Shown: piece by piece, positions 1-38,284 of the stretch
Numbering within the stretch: position 1 is the first letter of the stretch
Layout of the letters: each line of letters starts with the position of its first letter
Assembly (NCBI RefSeq): GCF_037893015.1
Contig: NC_133666.1
Span: 1,641,467-1,705,466, forward strand
Direction of reading: 5' to 3'
DNA: 64,000 nucleotides
Source of the DNA: Macrotis lagotis
Lineage: Eukaryota > Chordata > Mammalia > Peramelemorphia > Peramelidae
Notes under the pieces: model-generated
Told to the model about the DNA's origin: nothing
The model's input: the letters and a program-made list of their open reading frames with translations, nothing else
The model's database searches: none
Position numbers and translations under genes: made by a program

Positions 1-592
1 GCAAACAAGTTGACCCTCTAGCCTGGGCTTTGATGCTCAGAAGACACAGGGGAGCTAAAGGGCAGTCCAGTCCATCATCACACCTCCTAAGATCTCTGTT
101 GGTGGCAAACCTTCTTGGCTAGTTCTGTGCATGCATGTGTGTGTGGGGGTGGTCTCATCATAAAATCACTCATTTGAAATCAACTGCTACCAAGCAAGGA
201 GGATAAGATAAATGAGACTCTGAGGAGTTCCCTTTTCAGTCTGCAAACTCTGCAAACTCTGTCCTTCCTCTTGAGCTTTGCACTTTGGAAAAACCTTTTG
301 AAAAATCTTCTCTGCCCACCTCAACCAGGAAGGCATGCTGTTCCAGTTACAGACCAAACTGGGAAAAAAGTACCGAGGTCAACTCCTGAGGCCATGGAGC
401 TAAAGGAAACTGAAGAACTCTTGGAAAAATGGAACCCTAGGACCTGGGTCTCATCATTTCCATAGCTTCAGACCTGGAGCTATTTCAGTCACATATGGTA
501 GAAATGAATTTCAACCCCAGACAGATATTTCTATCCCCAGAGAAGTCCAGGCCCACCACCCCAGGTTCTGGCTGAAACCAAATGCCACTCAC
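1..592. other. Non-coding; GED exons sought and not found
   Basis: Read on both strands for the DRP1 GED (REQRDCEVIERLIKSYF and on) without a match. A 64-codon plus-strand frame at 271-465 has no recognised homology. No clear repeat. Confidence 0.5.
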
Positions 593-26032
<25,440 letters not shown>

Positions 26033-26286
26033 GGTGGGGCTCAGGATGTCCTCAACGAGGACCTGAGGAGACAAAAGCAGATAATTAGATGAACTCTAAG
26101 GGTTGCGCTCGGGCCTCCCCACTCCCCAGCAGAGAGAGCCAAGTTTGGCTTGAGTCAGGCCTCAGGCCAGAGCTCTCCTTTTCTGTGCAGCTAGCTTTAC
26201 CACCTCCTCTCGGGAGCGTCTCTCACCAAGTGATCCTATTCACCTTGCCCCTTCCAGTGGTCCTTTGAGGACCTGTATGGGTCTCT

Positions 26287-26424
26287 ATCATTGGTCGAAC
26301 TTCCCCTAGTCCCGCCCCCTTGGATCTGGTGAGATGGAGAAGGGAATTGTGAGAGAAGTACATGTGACTGCGAATAGCCCCATGGGAATGAATTTGGGTT
26401 GGAGGCTGCACTCTGATTGGCTAA
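26287..26424 (-). promoter_or_regulatory. Probable promoter of the DNM1L-like gene
   Basis: On the minus strand, 250-400 bp before the start codon, there is an AGCCAATCAG NF-Y box (26414-26423), a GGGGGCGGGACT Sp1-type GC box (26308-26321) and a second CCAAT (about 26289-26294). No TATA box is evident. The arrangement is typical of a broadly expressed TATA-less promoter. The transcription start is not resolvable by eye. Confidence 0.45.
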
Positions 26425-26516
26425 TGCCTCTCCCTTGGTTCCCTCCATACTAGGCCCAAACTTCCAGTCCTTAATCCCAGACCTTCTCATTTTTTACCCC
26501 TTACTGAGGTTGCTGG

Positions 26517-26640
26517 TGGCCCTTTGAATAGAGAGCTGGGTCTGTAGATAGGAAGACCTGAATTCAAATCCAATCATATATATTTCCTAGCTTGAGTGAC
26601 TGAGCAAGTTTCTTTACCTCTCCTTGATTCATTTACCCCC
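26517..26640 (+). repeat. MIR-like fragment
   Basis: gaagacctgaattcaaatcc, cttgagtgactgagcaagtt. Confidence 0.45.
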
Positions 26641-26719
26641 AAGAGTTGTGGGGAGATCAAATAGCTAGAAGCTGCCTTTAATTGTTCATTCCTTTCACCA
26701 ATTTTTAATTTCTTTTCTT

Positions 26720-26862
26720 AAATATTATTTTTATTGAAGGCAATGGGGTTAAGTGACTTGCCCAAGGTCACACAGTTACACAGATTTGAAGTCACATTTG
26801 AACTTAGGTCCTCTTGATTCCAGGGCTGGTGCTCTATCCAGTGCGCCACTTAGCTTCCCCCA
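26720..26862 (-). repeat. Marsupial tRNA-type SINE
   Basis: Reverse form, with aatttcttttctt-like copies on both sides. Confidence 0.85.
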
Positions 26863-27099
26863 ATTTCTTTTTTTTCTTTCAAGTTTCAAATTCTCTCCTT
26901 CCCTGGACCTTCTCCTCTACCCATTAAAAAGGAAAGCCATATTGAAGTACATAATGTTTGTGAAATTCCTGTATAGAAAGGGGTCCCTGACATCCTTCTG
27001 GGCCCTGAGAAATTCCTTAGAAATATAACTTTGGCTGGGTGCCTTTGCATCTGAAAATAGTCTGATAGGATCCAAGAGGTCATGGATATACCATAAAAT

Positions 27100-27570
27100 T
27101 GTCTAAAGATTTACAAAGCAGCCTTGTTAGCCTAATTATCTTGCTTTATCTGTAAGATTCCTGCTTCCTCTCAGGACTGCCTCCCCTTCCCCAGATGTAG
27201 CTGGAACCATATAATAGTAAAGTTCACTCCCTCAAACCTGCAGGAAGCCTGTGAATCTTTGAGTCCTTCCATCTCAGGAAACATGTTCAGACATAACACA
27301 GAGACCCTGACCCTTTCCCACTCTGTCCAGTTCCCTATTATACTGAGCCATATGTTTACATGTTTGTATTAGTATAACACAGCAATATATCTAACTGCTG
27401 AATTTGCTTGCTATCAGTACCTCCCCCTCAAAACACTATAAAAACCCTATCCCCTGAACACTTAGGTGCTGTCTGATTTGGGTACTCAATCCCCAGACAG
27501 TCCCCAGGAATAAAGATCTCCAACCTTATCAAATTCTGGTCTCCCTCCATCTCCTTCTTTGGGTACAACA
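27100..27570 (+). mobile_element. Solo LTR, ERV1-like
   Basis: A TATA-like actataaaaaccc at about 27436 and aataaagatctcc at about 27509, ending gggtacaaca; spacing fits a retroviral U3-R-U5. No internal coding part is attached. A fossil. Confidence 0.55.
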
Positions 27571-27699
27571 ATATGATACCCTACACACACACATAAGTAA
27601 TGAAAATTAATCTTTGTTTCTGATCAAAAACTGGTTTCTAATTAAGGTTTATAAATTTGAATGCTGACTGTATATAAATGTCAATCTGCTATGTCAAGG

Positions 27700-28860
27700 T
27701 CTACTCTTCTCCATAACCTGTGGACATAGCCTGTGTCAATCCTACCTGGTCAGCTTTCTAATAGCACCCATAAATTCCTTTACCTGGGTCAACAAATCAC
27801 AAGATAAGGGACATCCTGGATGAGGAGAGAGAAGTCTTATATTTGTCAACATTCCCTCTCAGTTTAAGTGAGATTCTTATCAATCAGCAATTGAAGCAGA
27901 TATGAATAACTTAAGAGAGTATCATAATGGATGACTACATCAGCTATATGAAAACCTCATTGGTTGCCTAACTCAGTTTTATGGCTTTTTGTCCTTTCTG
28001 TATAAATATGCCTCCAAAACTTTTTTCAGGGTTCACATCTGTAATGATGTCTTCCATTTATACATTTCTAAGTAAGATCTTAAAGAGTAAAATTTCATTT
28101 ATAACCTAACTTTTTGTTATTTCATTTTTTTACTCCAAAATAGTTAAGGTTTACAATAATTGTGCCTCAACTCGAATTTGTGCATGGAAGCTTGAAGTCG
28201 GACGGGCCCTCCTTCTCTCTCTCTCTCTCTCTATCATGATATATGAAAGGGCCCAATCAAGCAAATTATTTCCTGATGAAAATTGTAGCCTTGAAAGGAT
28301 AAAAGTCTGTAACTTTTCAACTCGATCTATTTTGAACAGCTATTCTAACTGGACAGACTTGCAAATGAGTAGACTCCTTCCTAACAGCACCATTAATAGG
28401 GATCCCCAAAGCTAGGACAGATTTTGAGCCTGGTAAAAATAATAGTGGCTTTGAAAGATTTTGAGTCTACCACATTTCAATTCATTTGCTCTATTTTTGA
28501 AACTTTGTTTTGGATGGTAATGAAATATTCTCTAGGATCTCAACTCTGATGATAATTTCCTCTGGTTTTAGACCTGGTTTTTCTGGTGCCTCTGCTTGAT
28601 TCTAGGGTACTCTGTTGATAACTGTGCATTATCCCAGATACTTGTGTGTTGTCCCCTAGTGTAAGAGCAAAACGGGTTCCCTTGTTTGTGTCTTTTTGTT
28701 AAATTATTTTCTTTGGTGGAGTTTTGGGAATCTTCTAGTGTGAGAACAAAATGGGCTTCCCCTGTGGTTTTGTTTCATTATTTGCTGTGTTTAATTATGG
28801 GACAATCTAAATCAAACATTAAAATAAAGATCTAGCAAGTACAATAGCACCATTTCATCT
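27700..28860 (+). mobile_element. ERV 5' remnant: LTR, leader and gag start
   Basis: LTR-like part to about 28165 (TATA-like gtataaatatgcc near 28003), an untranslated leader with repeated ggttcccttg/gggcttcccc text, and an atgggacaatct start typical of gamma-type gag near 28798. Only the 5' end remains; the element is broken and old. Confidence 0.45.
28190..28235. repeat. (CT)n tract
   Basis: CT dinucleotides inside the ERV leader remnant. Another CT run lies at 28893-28911. Confidence 0.8.
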
Positions 28861-29589
28861 AACATACTGACCTCATCCCTTTTGGAGGAGATGTTCTCTC
28901 TCTCTCTCTCTCAAAAATCCTGTTTCTCTGTGGCTATTAGCTGTTTGCTCTCCAGCTGCTCCTACTGTCACACACACACACACACACAGACACAAATACA
29001 CAGACACACATACATACATACATACATACACACAAACACACACACACATTTCATCCTCAAGTGTTTCTCACCCCTTACTCATTCTCATTGGGAAATTAGC
29101 ACTCCTCCCCTCCCCGTTCCATCTTCTCTCTATGCACAGCCAGATGAAATGGGGGGGGGGATTCTTTTCTTTTCAAAAACTTGACTAAGTGCACCAGAGA
29201 TTTTTCTGGAAGTCAGTTTTGAGGGAAGAAAGTTTATTTTTCCTATTCCTAGCTAATTCTGTTCAATTCTGTCACTCTGCTCTGGTGCATCTTAAATCTA
29301 TATCTCTGGGAAATCTAAAAAACCCACCAGGATTTAGCATGAAATAGCTCCCCCTTACCTATCCTCTTTGCAGGAGACTATCTTGCTGCCCAAATGGGCT
29401 GCAGCTTGTGTATATGCAAGATATTTTATTTATGAACACAGCTAACATTTCCACAGTGCTTTTTTAGGATTTGCAAAGGTATTGCACATATTCAAGGTGG
29501 GAAGTAGATAATAAAATTTATAATTTTTGTGTATAATGGAATATAGTGTAAAAATAGGTAGCTGGGATAGCTATTTAAGAAACTGAAGA
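28861..29589. other. Unassigned, with microsatellites
   Basis: Holds CT and CA tracts; otherwise no gene or named repeat recognised. Confidence 0.5.
28968..29050. repeat. (CA)n/(CATA)n microsatellite
   Basis: CA repeats followed by tacatacatacatacatacac and more CA. Confidence 0.9.
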
Positions 29590-30100
29590 TAGGAAACTTT
29601 GATCTCCATTCAAACTCTGCAGTTACCTCTCTGGATAGGGATGGAATTTTCTATCACAAGTCTTTTCGAATTCTCTTTGATGAATGAACAGCTGGATTGA
29701 ACAAATCCATCATAGCTGATCACTACCCAATGTTGCTATTGGTTTGTACAATGTTTTCCTGGTTCTGCTCACTTCATTCAGCATCAGTTCATTCAAGTCT
29801 TTGGACTATTCTGAAGTCCCATCCCTCATGATTTCATATAGAACAATACTGTTCAATCACATTCAGATACCACAATTTGGTCATTCATTTATCAACCAAT
29901 GGGTATCCCCTCAAATTCTTTGCCACTACAAACAGGTCAGTTTGTATTTTTGTATATATATATATATATATATGGGTTTTCCCCCCATTTTTGGTGAGCT
30001 CTTTGGGATACAGACCTAGTAGTAGCATTGCTGAATTAAAAGGTATGCAGTTTTTTGCCCTTTAGGGATAACACCCAATTGTTCAACCTGGAGGATTTTT
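29590..30100 (-). mobile_element. Old L1 3' end (minus)
   Basis: Minus-strand ORF2 C-terminus/3' UTR relics: plus-strand text tcattcagcatcagttcatt, ttctttgccactacaaacag and ctttgggatacagacctagt are the usual reverse complements. Includes a TA run at 29954-29972. Confidence 0.65.
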
Positions 30101-30102
30101 AA

Positions 30103-30165
30103 TAAATATGTTATGTTACCCTAATTTTCTGTTGGTATTTATTAAGGCCAAACTCTGGAAGAGTT
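30103..30165 (+). mobile_element. LTR end fragment of the same family
   Basis: Text gttatgttaccctaattttc and aggccaaactctggaag matches the 3' side of the LTRs at 20.7 kb and 47.2 kb. It is cut by the young L1 at 30166. Confidence 0.45.
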
Positions 30166-32312
30166 AGCTTCAGCAATTAGAGAAGAAAAAGAAATTGAAG
30201 GAATTAGAATTGGGAAGGAAGAGACAAAACTCTCACTCTTTGCAGATGACATTATGGTATCCCTAGAAAATCCCAAGAAATCATCCAAAAAAACCACTGG
30301 AAACAATTAGCAATTTTAGCAAAGTTGCAGGATATAAAATAAACCCTCATAAATCCTCAACTTTTATATATATAACTAGCAAGATACAGCAGGAAGAGCT
30401 AGAAAGAGAAATCCCATTCAAAGTAACCTCAGACAATATAAAATACCTGGGAGTCTCTTTGCCAAGGCAGATTCAGAAACTTTTTGAAAAAAATTATACA
30501 ACACTTCTCACACAAATTAAATTAGATTTAAATAACTGGGCAAACATCAACTGCTCATGGATAGGTAGAGCTAATATAATAAAAATGACAATTCTACCAA
30601 AACTAAACTACCTGTTTAGTGCCCTACCAATCAAAATCCAAAAAAATTACTTTAATGAGTTAGAAAAAAGTTGTAAGTAATTCATATGGAGAAATAAAAA
30701 GTCAAGAATTTCCAGGGATTTAAAGAAAAAGGTGGAAAAGAAGGGGGCTTAGCTCTCTACCTGATCTAAAATTATATTATAAAGCACCAGTCATCAAAAC
30801 TGTCTGGTATTGGCTAAGAAATAGAGTGGTGAATGAGTGGAATAGACTAGGTGCAATAGCAGGAAGCAATTATAGTAATCTGCTGTTTGATAAACCTTCA
30901 AAGAGTCCAGCTATTGGGATAAAAACTCTCTCTTTGATAAAAACTGCTGAGAAAATTGGATGTTATTATGGAAGAAACTTAGATTAGACCAACACCTCTC
31001 ACCCCATTTCAAGATAAGATCCAAATGGATACAGGATTTAGACATAAAAAACAATACTATAGGCAAATTAGAAGATCAAAGACTAGTTTACCTGCCAGAT
31101 CTATGAAAAGGGGAGCAGTTCATGAGTAAAGGAGAGATGGAGAACATCACTAAAAACAAACTAGATGATTTCAATTACATTAAATTAAAAGGCTTTTGCA
31201 CAGATAAAACCACTGCAACCAAGATCAAAAGAAATGTAGTAAATTGGGAAACAATCTTTACAAGTAATGTTTCTGACAAAGGACTCATTTCTAAAATATA
31301 CAGAGAACTGAGTCATATTTTTTAAAAAACAAAGTCATTCCCCAGTTGACAAATGGTCAAAGGATATGCAAAGGCAATTTACAGATGAGGAGATCAAAGC
31401 AATCATAGTCATATGAAAAATTGTTCTAAATTATTACTTATTAGAGAATTGCAAATTAAAGTTTCTCTGAGGTACCACCTCATACCTCTCAGACTGGTCA
31501 ATATGAACAGAAAGGACAATGATCATTGTTTGAAGGGTTGTGGGACACTAATACATTATTGGTGGAGTTGTGAACTTATCCAACCTTTCTAGAGAGAAAT
31601 TTGGAACTATGCCCAAAGGGCAACAAAATTATGCATACCCTTTGATCCAGCAATGCCACTACTGGATCTATACTCTGAAGAGATGAGGAAAAAGGGTAAA
31701 AACATCACTTGTACAAAAATATTCATAGCAGCCCTGTTTGTGGTGGCAAAGAATTGGAAATCAAGTAATAATAATCAATTGGAGAATGGCTTAACAAACT
31801 GTGATATAAATATGTTATGGAGCACTATTATTCTATTACAAACCAGACGGGCCGGGAATTCAGGGAATCTTGGAGGGATTTGCATGAACTGATGCTGAGT
31901 GAGATGAGCAGAACCAGAAAACCACTGTATACCCTAACAGTAACATGGGGGTGATGATTAACCTTGATGGACTCACTCATTCCATCAGTGCAACAATCAG
32001 GGACAATTTGGGGCTGTCTGCAATGGAGAATCCCATCTGTATCCAGAGAATGAACTGTGGAGTTTGAACAAAGACCAAGGACTATTCCCTTTAATTTAGA
32101 AAAAAAAATTGCTATTTTATTGTCTGATCTTGTTAGATCTTATACTTTATGTTTCTTCTTTAAGGATATGATTTCTCTCTCATCACACTCAATTTAGATC
32201 AATGTACAACATAGAAACCATGTAAAGACTGACAAATTTCTTTCTGTGGGGGGGCAGGAAAGTAAGATTGGGGGGAAAATTGTAAAACTCAAAAAAAATA
32301 AAATCTTTAATT
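30166..32312 (+). mobile_element. Young L1, 5'-truncated, ORF2 3' half
   Basis: Starts inside the RT domain ([27 protein letters not shown]), runs through thumb and C-terminal segments ([33 protein letters not shown]) and a 3' UTR ending aaaataaaatctttaatt. Multiple stops and frameshifts. Nearly the same as the copy at 51.8-54.1 kb. It interrupts a short LTR-like fragment on its left. Confidence 0.85.
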
Positions 32313-32317
32313 AAAAA

Positions 32318-32456
32318 AAATTATTTTTTATTAAAGGCAATGGGGTTCAGTGACTCGCTCAAGGTCACACAGCGAGACAATTATTAAGTGTCTGAGACTA
32401 GATTTGAACTCAGGGCCTCCTGACTCCAGGGCCGGTGCTTTATTCACTGTGCCACA
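32318..32456 (-). repeat. Marsupial tRNA-type SINE
   Basis: Reverse form, abutting the A tail of the young L1. Confidence 0.85.
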
Positions 32457-32828
32457 TATGTAAATTTACATCTTTTTTTTCACTTCCTCTTTGTGGGGAT
32501 ATTATCTTTATCTTACCTTGAAAGAATGATGTTTCAAAGACATTCTTATGAATACATAATGAGTAGTAAGAGCTTGGCAAGACTAGAAACTTGTTTACCT
32601 AGTTAAACAGGACCTGGAATTGACTGAAAATTCAGATTGAAAACAGTGAAATCTTTCATACTTATATCCTATTATAGTAATTCAGAGATGCTTTAGTATT
32701 AATCTCTATTAAGAGATTATCATTGCAATAACAAAAACTTCTATAGTTCACTAATCTTGATTATAGACATTTGCTAGGAAAGGAAAAGAAGGAACATAAT
32801 TATGATGATATTAAAATTGTCCCCTCAA

Positions 32829-32985
32829 AGTGGGCAGTTAGGTGGTACAGTGGATAGAGCACCAGCCCTGGAGTCAGGAGGCCCTGAGTTCAAATCAGAC
32901 CTCAGACACATAATAATTACCTAGCTGTGTGACCTTGGGTGAGGCACTTAACCCCATTACCTTGCAAAAAAAACCAACAGCAAAA
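32829..32985 (+). repeat. Marsupial tRNA-type SINE
   Basis: gggcagttaggtggtacagt to ccattaccttgcaaaaaaaa. Confidence 0.87.
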
Positions 32986-33444
32986 AAGTAAATTGAATCC
33001 TCAAGGACAAAAAACTGACCTGACATAAGCCCTAATGGGAAAAACTCCCTTAGTTCTGTTTGGTTCCAGGTTAGAGTCATATCTGAGAGCTAATAATGCA
33101 GAAAAATTGCACTTTTATTAACAGAGTATCAAAAGTTGGCTCTGAATTAGGTGGAAAAATTTCAAGTTCTGAAAGGGTACAATGGGAAACTGCATCAAGA
33201 GAATTCTGTCTTAGCCCATACCAAGGTCATCCCCTCAGCATTTTCTAGGGACAGCCATCCACCCTGTAGTAGTTCTCAGAGTCCACTCCTTTTGAACAGC
33301 ACATGGCATTTTCCCCTTGAATGGTGGACTGTTGGCTTAATGACAGTTCAGACAACCAGACTTGATATCAAAACTTAGAACAATATCAAATTAAAGTTCT
33401 AAGAGATTTTTCCTTAAATAGCACAATTTCATTCATCACAGCTT

Positions 33445-33690
33445 TTGTTGTCGTTCAATCATTTCATTTGTGTCTGACTCTTCCTGAGCCCATTTGGGAT
33501 TTTCTAGACAAAGATACTAGAGTGCTTTGCCATTTCCTTTTCCTAATCATATTACAGAAGAGGAAACTGAGGCAGAGTAATTTGTCCAAGTTCATATAGC
33601 AAGTAAGGGTGAGATCTGAGGCAAGATTCGAATTCTGATCCAACACCAGGCCTAGCAATCTATCCACTGCAGTGGGAGGTCCCACTCCCA
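33445..33690 (-). repeat. Mar1-type CORE-SINE
   Basis: Reverse form: ttgttgtcgttcaatcattt, agtgctttgccatttccttt, gaaactgaggcagagtaatt. Confidence 0.75.
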
Positions 33691-34203
33691 ACTCTGGACT
33701 GTTATTATTTTTTCATGTTATGGCAGCAGTAATCCATTAGCACATATATAAGGATATCTTGTTGACCTTTCATTTATAATTTAAGAATAATTACATTCCA
33801 GAGTTTCACCTATACAATGAATACATCATAGCTAACACCACAGCCCAGAGAAGGCAGTGAGCCTCTAATATCTATTACCTCTTTTTCCCCTGAGGCAGGA
33901 TCGAAATCTTTGGCTATAGGGTCTGTTCTTACTAATTGGTTTAGAGATGATGTAACTTCAATCCTGATTATTTATTAATAGGTACAAGGTCATAGTTTTC
34001 CCAAGTGATAGCCAAGTAATCTATCAGATAAAAATCACTCTTTACTATAAGGAAACAGGTAAGCTTTCCCACCTGAGCTGGGTGTGGTCCTACAAGGCTT
34101 GATCAGAAGGGTTGGTAAGATTTTATGACCTTGTCCAACTAGAAAGTTTCAAGGAACCAGGTAGCTAAACTTAAAGAGATCTTCGCAAATTACCCAAAAA
34201 GAG

Positions 34204-34258
34204 ATCTTTGATATATTCATATGTATATATATATATATATATTTATTTATTTATTTAA
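34204..34258. repeat. (TA)n/(TTTA)n tract
   Basis: atatgtatatatatatatat followed by ttta units. Confidence 0.85.
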
Positions 34259-34404
34259 CAATAAGTTCTTATTTAGCAAAAATTTTTACTACACAAAACT
34301 AACTAATTGCAATGTTGTTGCCTTTGAAGTTCTTCAAGTTTACATATATATCATCTATTCTAACACCTTTTGGTGATTTTTGTCATTACTTTACCTAAAT
34401 AATT

Positions 34405-34604
34405 GATGATGATGTTTGTCCTTCATTCTTGAAGAAGCTGATGACATCAGGGAGGTGATGCCATGACCACTAAGTGAATTGGATTTAAGCTGGGAGTTGG
34501 GGAGCAGAGTATAGTGGTGCTGGGCTAAGTCACCAATTTTACTTTCTCTTCTAGAGCCATCTGGGTCCAGTGGCCAGACGTGGATCAAGACAACTGGAGA
34601 TAAA
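34405..34604 (-). repeat. Composite-SINE body without tRNA head
   Basis: Shares gatgacatcagggaggtgat and agagccatctgggtccagtg with 23150-23340. Confidence 0.6.
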
Positions 34605-34972
34605 TAATTAAGTTCTGTTATTTCATTCACAGAAGAAATACAGTGGTAATACACAATATTTTTCCAAATTAAATTTTACTTGCTTTGAAATTGTTCCCAA
34701 TTTAAATAAGTTTCTAGAGAAGAGTTAATAGTTCTTAAGTGTCAGATACATTTGAACTGCAAACTTTTGTTTCCCACTTTGGAACTTCACTGATAATACT
34801 TTCCAACTAGTTTCAGACAGCTTTCTCTAATAAGTGAAATTACCTTTCCCCCTTGCACTAAAACAATAAATTGGTCACTTCCTGGAGAAAGAGTAATGAG
34901 AGGTCTAAGTGCTGTTTCCATGGAACAGTCATAGAATTTTATTCTCATTTTTCCTTAAAATAGATTCTATAG

Positions 34973-35150
34973 GGGCAGCTAGGTGGCACAGTGCGGGGGT
35001 GGCTAGGTTGCTCAGTGTATAGAGCACCGGCCCGGGAGTCAGGAGTACCTGAGTTCAAATGCAGCTCAGACACTTAATTGCAAAGCTGTGTGGCCTTGGG
35101 CAAGCCACTTAACCCCATTTGCCTTGCAAAAACCTAAAAATAAAATACCA
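34973..35150 (+). repeat. Marsupial SINE with a duplicated 5' head
   Basis: A 22-bp head (gggcagctaggtggcacagt) is followed directly by a second, diverged head gggtggctaggttgctcag and then a full SINE. Confidence 0.8.
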
Positions 35151-35589
35151 GAGCATGACTGCACACTATGCTCACTTTTTAAAAACTTCTTTTATTTTTT
35201 TTCTTCCTTTCTCATGGTTTTCTTTCCCCTTCATTCTAATTTGTTTTACAATGCCCTATATTGGGAACAAAGATTCCCTTCTTTCTTGTCTTGGTCAGTG
35301 TTAGGAGGGTAGAGAGACATTTTTGTTCTGAAGACTCAGAAAAGTTTCCCAGAAAGGTTTTCACTATTTATATTCTTTTTTTTCTTTTGGCTAGTCAGAC
35401 CATATAAAAATGCAGACACTACAACAAGAGAGACACACACATAGAAGAAAGTTTTAATTTTAAAAGTCAGTATGCATAATTGTCTAAAAACAATCTTAAA
35501 CTTTTTCATTTCAATAATTGAAAGTCCCTCCTTTAGGCCAAATTCGGGATCCATCGAGATTTTTATATTTTTGACTAATCTTTGTATAA

Positions 35590-36262
35590 TTTAAAAAAAA
35601 TATACATTTGGGGTTTCCCCCCAATTACATGTAAAAACAATATTAACAGCCTTCTTTTTTAAATTCTGAGTTCCAAATTCTCTCTCCCCATTAAGAAGGA
35701 AAGCAATTTGATATAGGTTATACATATACAGTCATGCAATGCATTTCCATGTAAGTCATGCTTTGAAAGAAAACACAAAGCAGCGAGGTGGCACAGTGGA
35801 TAGAGCACCGGTCCTGGAGTCAGGAGGACTTGAGTTCAAATCTAAACTCAGACACTTAATAATTACCTAGCTGTGTGACCTCGGGCAAGTCACTTAACCC
35901 CATTGCCTTGCAAAAATCTAAAAAAAAAAAGAAAGGAAAAAAAAAGAAAACACAGGGAAAAATACCCCCTCCCCCCCAGATAAAGAAAAAAAAAGCATCA
36001 TTTATTTCCATTCAGACTCCATCAATTCTTTCTCTGGAGATGGATAGCACCTTTCCTCATAAATCATAAAGAATTCTATTAGATGACTGTATTGCTGAAA
36101 ATAGATTAGTTATTCACTGTAGATCATCATACAATATTGCTGTTACTGTGTACAATGTTCTTCTGGCTCTGCTCATTTCATTTTACATCAGTTCATGTCT
36201 TTCCAAATTTTGCTGAGAGCATCCTGCTCATCATTTCTTATAGCACAATAGTATTCCATCAT
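35590..36262 (-). mobile_element. Old L1 3' end (minus) with inserted SINE
   Basis: 3' UTR text (ttctgagttccaaattctct) and ORF2 C-terminus relics (gctctgctcatttcatttta). Split by the SINE at 35781-35925, which is flanked by copies of aaagaaaacaca. Confidence 0.65.
35781..35925 (+). repeat. Marsupial tRNA-type SINE
   Basis: gcgaggtggcacagtggata to gccttgcaaaaatc; target copies aaagaaaacaca on both sides. Confidence 0.87.
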
Positions 36263-36271
36263 AGTCATTAC

Positions 36272-36424
36272 TTTTTTTTTAGGTTTTTGCAAGGCAAATG
36301 GGGTTAAGTGGCTTGCCCGAGGCCACACAGCTAGGTAATTATTAAGTGTCTGAATCTGGATTTGAACCCAGGTACTCCTGACTCCAGGGCCAGTGCTTTA
36401 TCCACTGCGCCACCTAGCTGCCCC
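36272..36424 (-). repeat. Marsupial tRNA-type SINE
   Basis: Reverse form; lies between two old L1 3' ends with tcattactttttt on both sides. Confidence 0.87.
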
Positions 36425-37572
36425 ATCATTACTTTTTTAAAAAACAAATTTATTGATTTATTTTCAACTATATGAAAAGATAGTTTTCAACATTCATTTT
36501 TTGGTAAGATTCTGAGTTCCACATTTTTCTCCCTGTCTCCCTCCCCTCCCCTCTCCCTTTGACAGGGAGTAATCTGATACAGGTTATTATTATATATGTA
36601 TAAGTATGATAAACATATTTCCACATTAGTCATGTTGTGAACGAAGAACCAGAACAAAAGGGGGAAAAACCATGGGGGAGGGGGACACAAAACATAAAAC
36701 AAAATTTAAAAATAGAAAATAGTCTGCTTTGGTCTACATTCAGACTCCATAGTTCATTCTCTGGATGTGGATAGTATTTTCTATCATAAGTCCTTTAGAA
36801 TTGTCTTTCATCATTGTACTGCTGATGAGAGCTAAATCTATCATAGTTGACTTAGTGTTGCTGTTAATCTTTACAATATTCTGGTTCTACTCACTTCACT
36901 CAGCATCAGTTCATGTAAGTCTTTCCAGGCTTTTCTCAAGTTAAGTCACTCATGATTTCTTACAGAATAATAGAACTCTGTCATATTCATATAGTATAAT
37001 TTGTTCAGCCATTCCTCCATTGATAGAAATCTTCAGTTTTAAGTTTTTTGCCACCACTAGTAGAGCTGCTATAATTATTTTTATACATATTTTTGTTTTT
37101 TATGTCTTTGAGAGAGCTACATGTGGAATTGCTGGGTCAAAAGGTTATGGGCATAGTTCCAAATTGCCTTTGGGCATAGTTCCAAATTGCTCATCAGAGT
37201 GGTTGAATCATTATACAACTTCACCAATATAAATTAGTGTTTTAATTTCCCCACATACCACCCACACTTATCATTTTTCTTTACTGTCATATCAGCCAAT
37301 CTGATAGGTGTGTGGTGGTAGCTCAGAGTTGTTTTAATTTCCATTTCTTTAATCAATAGTGACTCAGAGAATTAACTTTGTCTGAAAACTGCCTGTTCAT
37401 ATCCTTTGACCATTTGTCGATTGAGGATTGCCTCTTATTTCTATAAATTTAACTTAGTTTTTGATGTATTTGAGAAATGAAGTTTTTATCAGAGAAACTT
37501 GCTGTAAATTTTTTCCCTACAGTTATGATTACCAACTATATATTTCCCTCATTCTATTTTTTCCTTGTTTAT

Positions 37573-37577
<5 letters not shown>

Positions 37578-37616
<39 letters not shown>

Positions 37617-37665
37617 CCTCTCCCCCTTTCTCTCTCTCTCCCTCCCTCTCCCCCTTTCTCTCTGT
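37578..37665. repeat. (CT)n-rich tract
   Basis: Pure CT run followed by ccctccctctcccccttt repeats; part of the HAL1 spacer. Confidence 0.85.
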
Positions 37666-38284
37666 CCTCCTTCTTCCCTTTTACCCTGACCCTCCTCAAA
37701 AGTGTACTGCTTCTGACCAGTATCTCCTCCAATCTATCCACCTTTCTTTCAGCACCTTCCCCATATCTTATCCCCTCCTCCTACTATCTTGTAGGGTAAG
37801 ATAGATTTCTACACCCAACTGAGTGTGCATGTTATTCCCTCTTTGAACTAATTCCAATGAGAGTAAGGTTCACAAGCTTCCCTTCTCCCTCCCATACTAC
37901 TCCCATCTTCCCCATTCACTGTAAAATCTCTTTTGGCCCTTTTCATGTCAGACAATTTACCCCATTCTGCCTTTCACTTTTCCCTTCTCCCAGTGCTTTC
38001 TTCTTTTTCTTTTTTTTAATTCTTTTTTAGATAATCATCCCCTCATATCAACTCACACCTGTGCCCTCTGTGCATACTTTTTCTAACTGCCTTCTCACTA
38101 ACTTACAAGTACCATCTTCTCACATATTAATGTTAACACATAACCTTGTTGAATCCCTTATGAACTCTCTTTCCTGTATATCTTTTTATACTTCTTTTTA
38201 GTCTTGTATTTGATAATTTTTTCTCTGGTCTTTTCATTGGGAATGCTTGAAAGTCCTCTTTCATTAAATGTTCATTTTTTTTAA

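Larger units (their letters stand above)
32986..35589. other. Intergenic, partly unassigned
   Basis: Outside the listed SINEs I see AT-rich sequence without coding or family homology. 33720-34200 could be an LTR relic but no end pair is clear. Confidence 0.4.

Noticed and set aside
271-465. AMELKETEELLEKWN frame as a possible DRP1 variable-domain exon
   Set aside because: It is on the plus strand, opposite to the gene, and the similarity is a short Glu/Leu run only.
28882-29184. His/Thr-rich frame
   Set aside because: Translation of the (CA)n and (CATA)n microsatellite.
37461-37799. Ser/Leu repeat frames
   Set aside because: Translation of the (CT)n tract.
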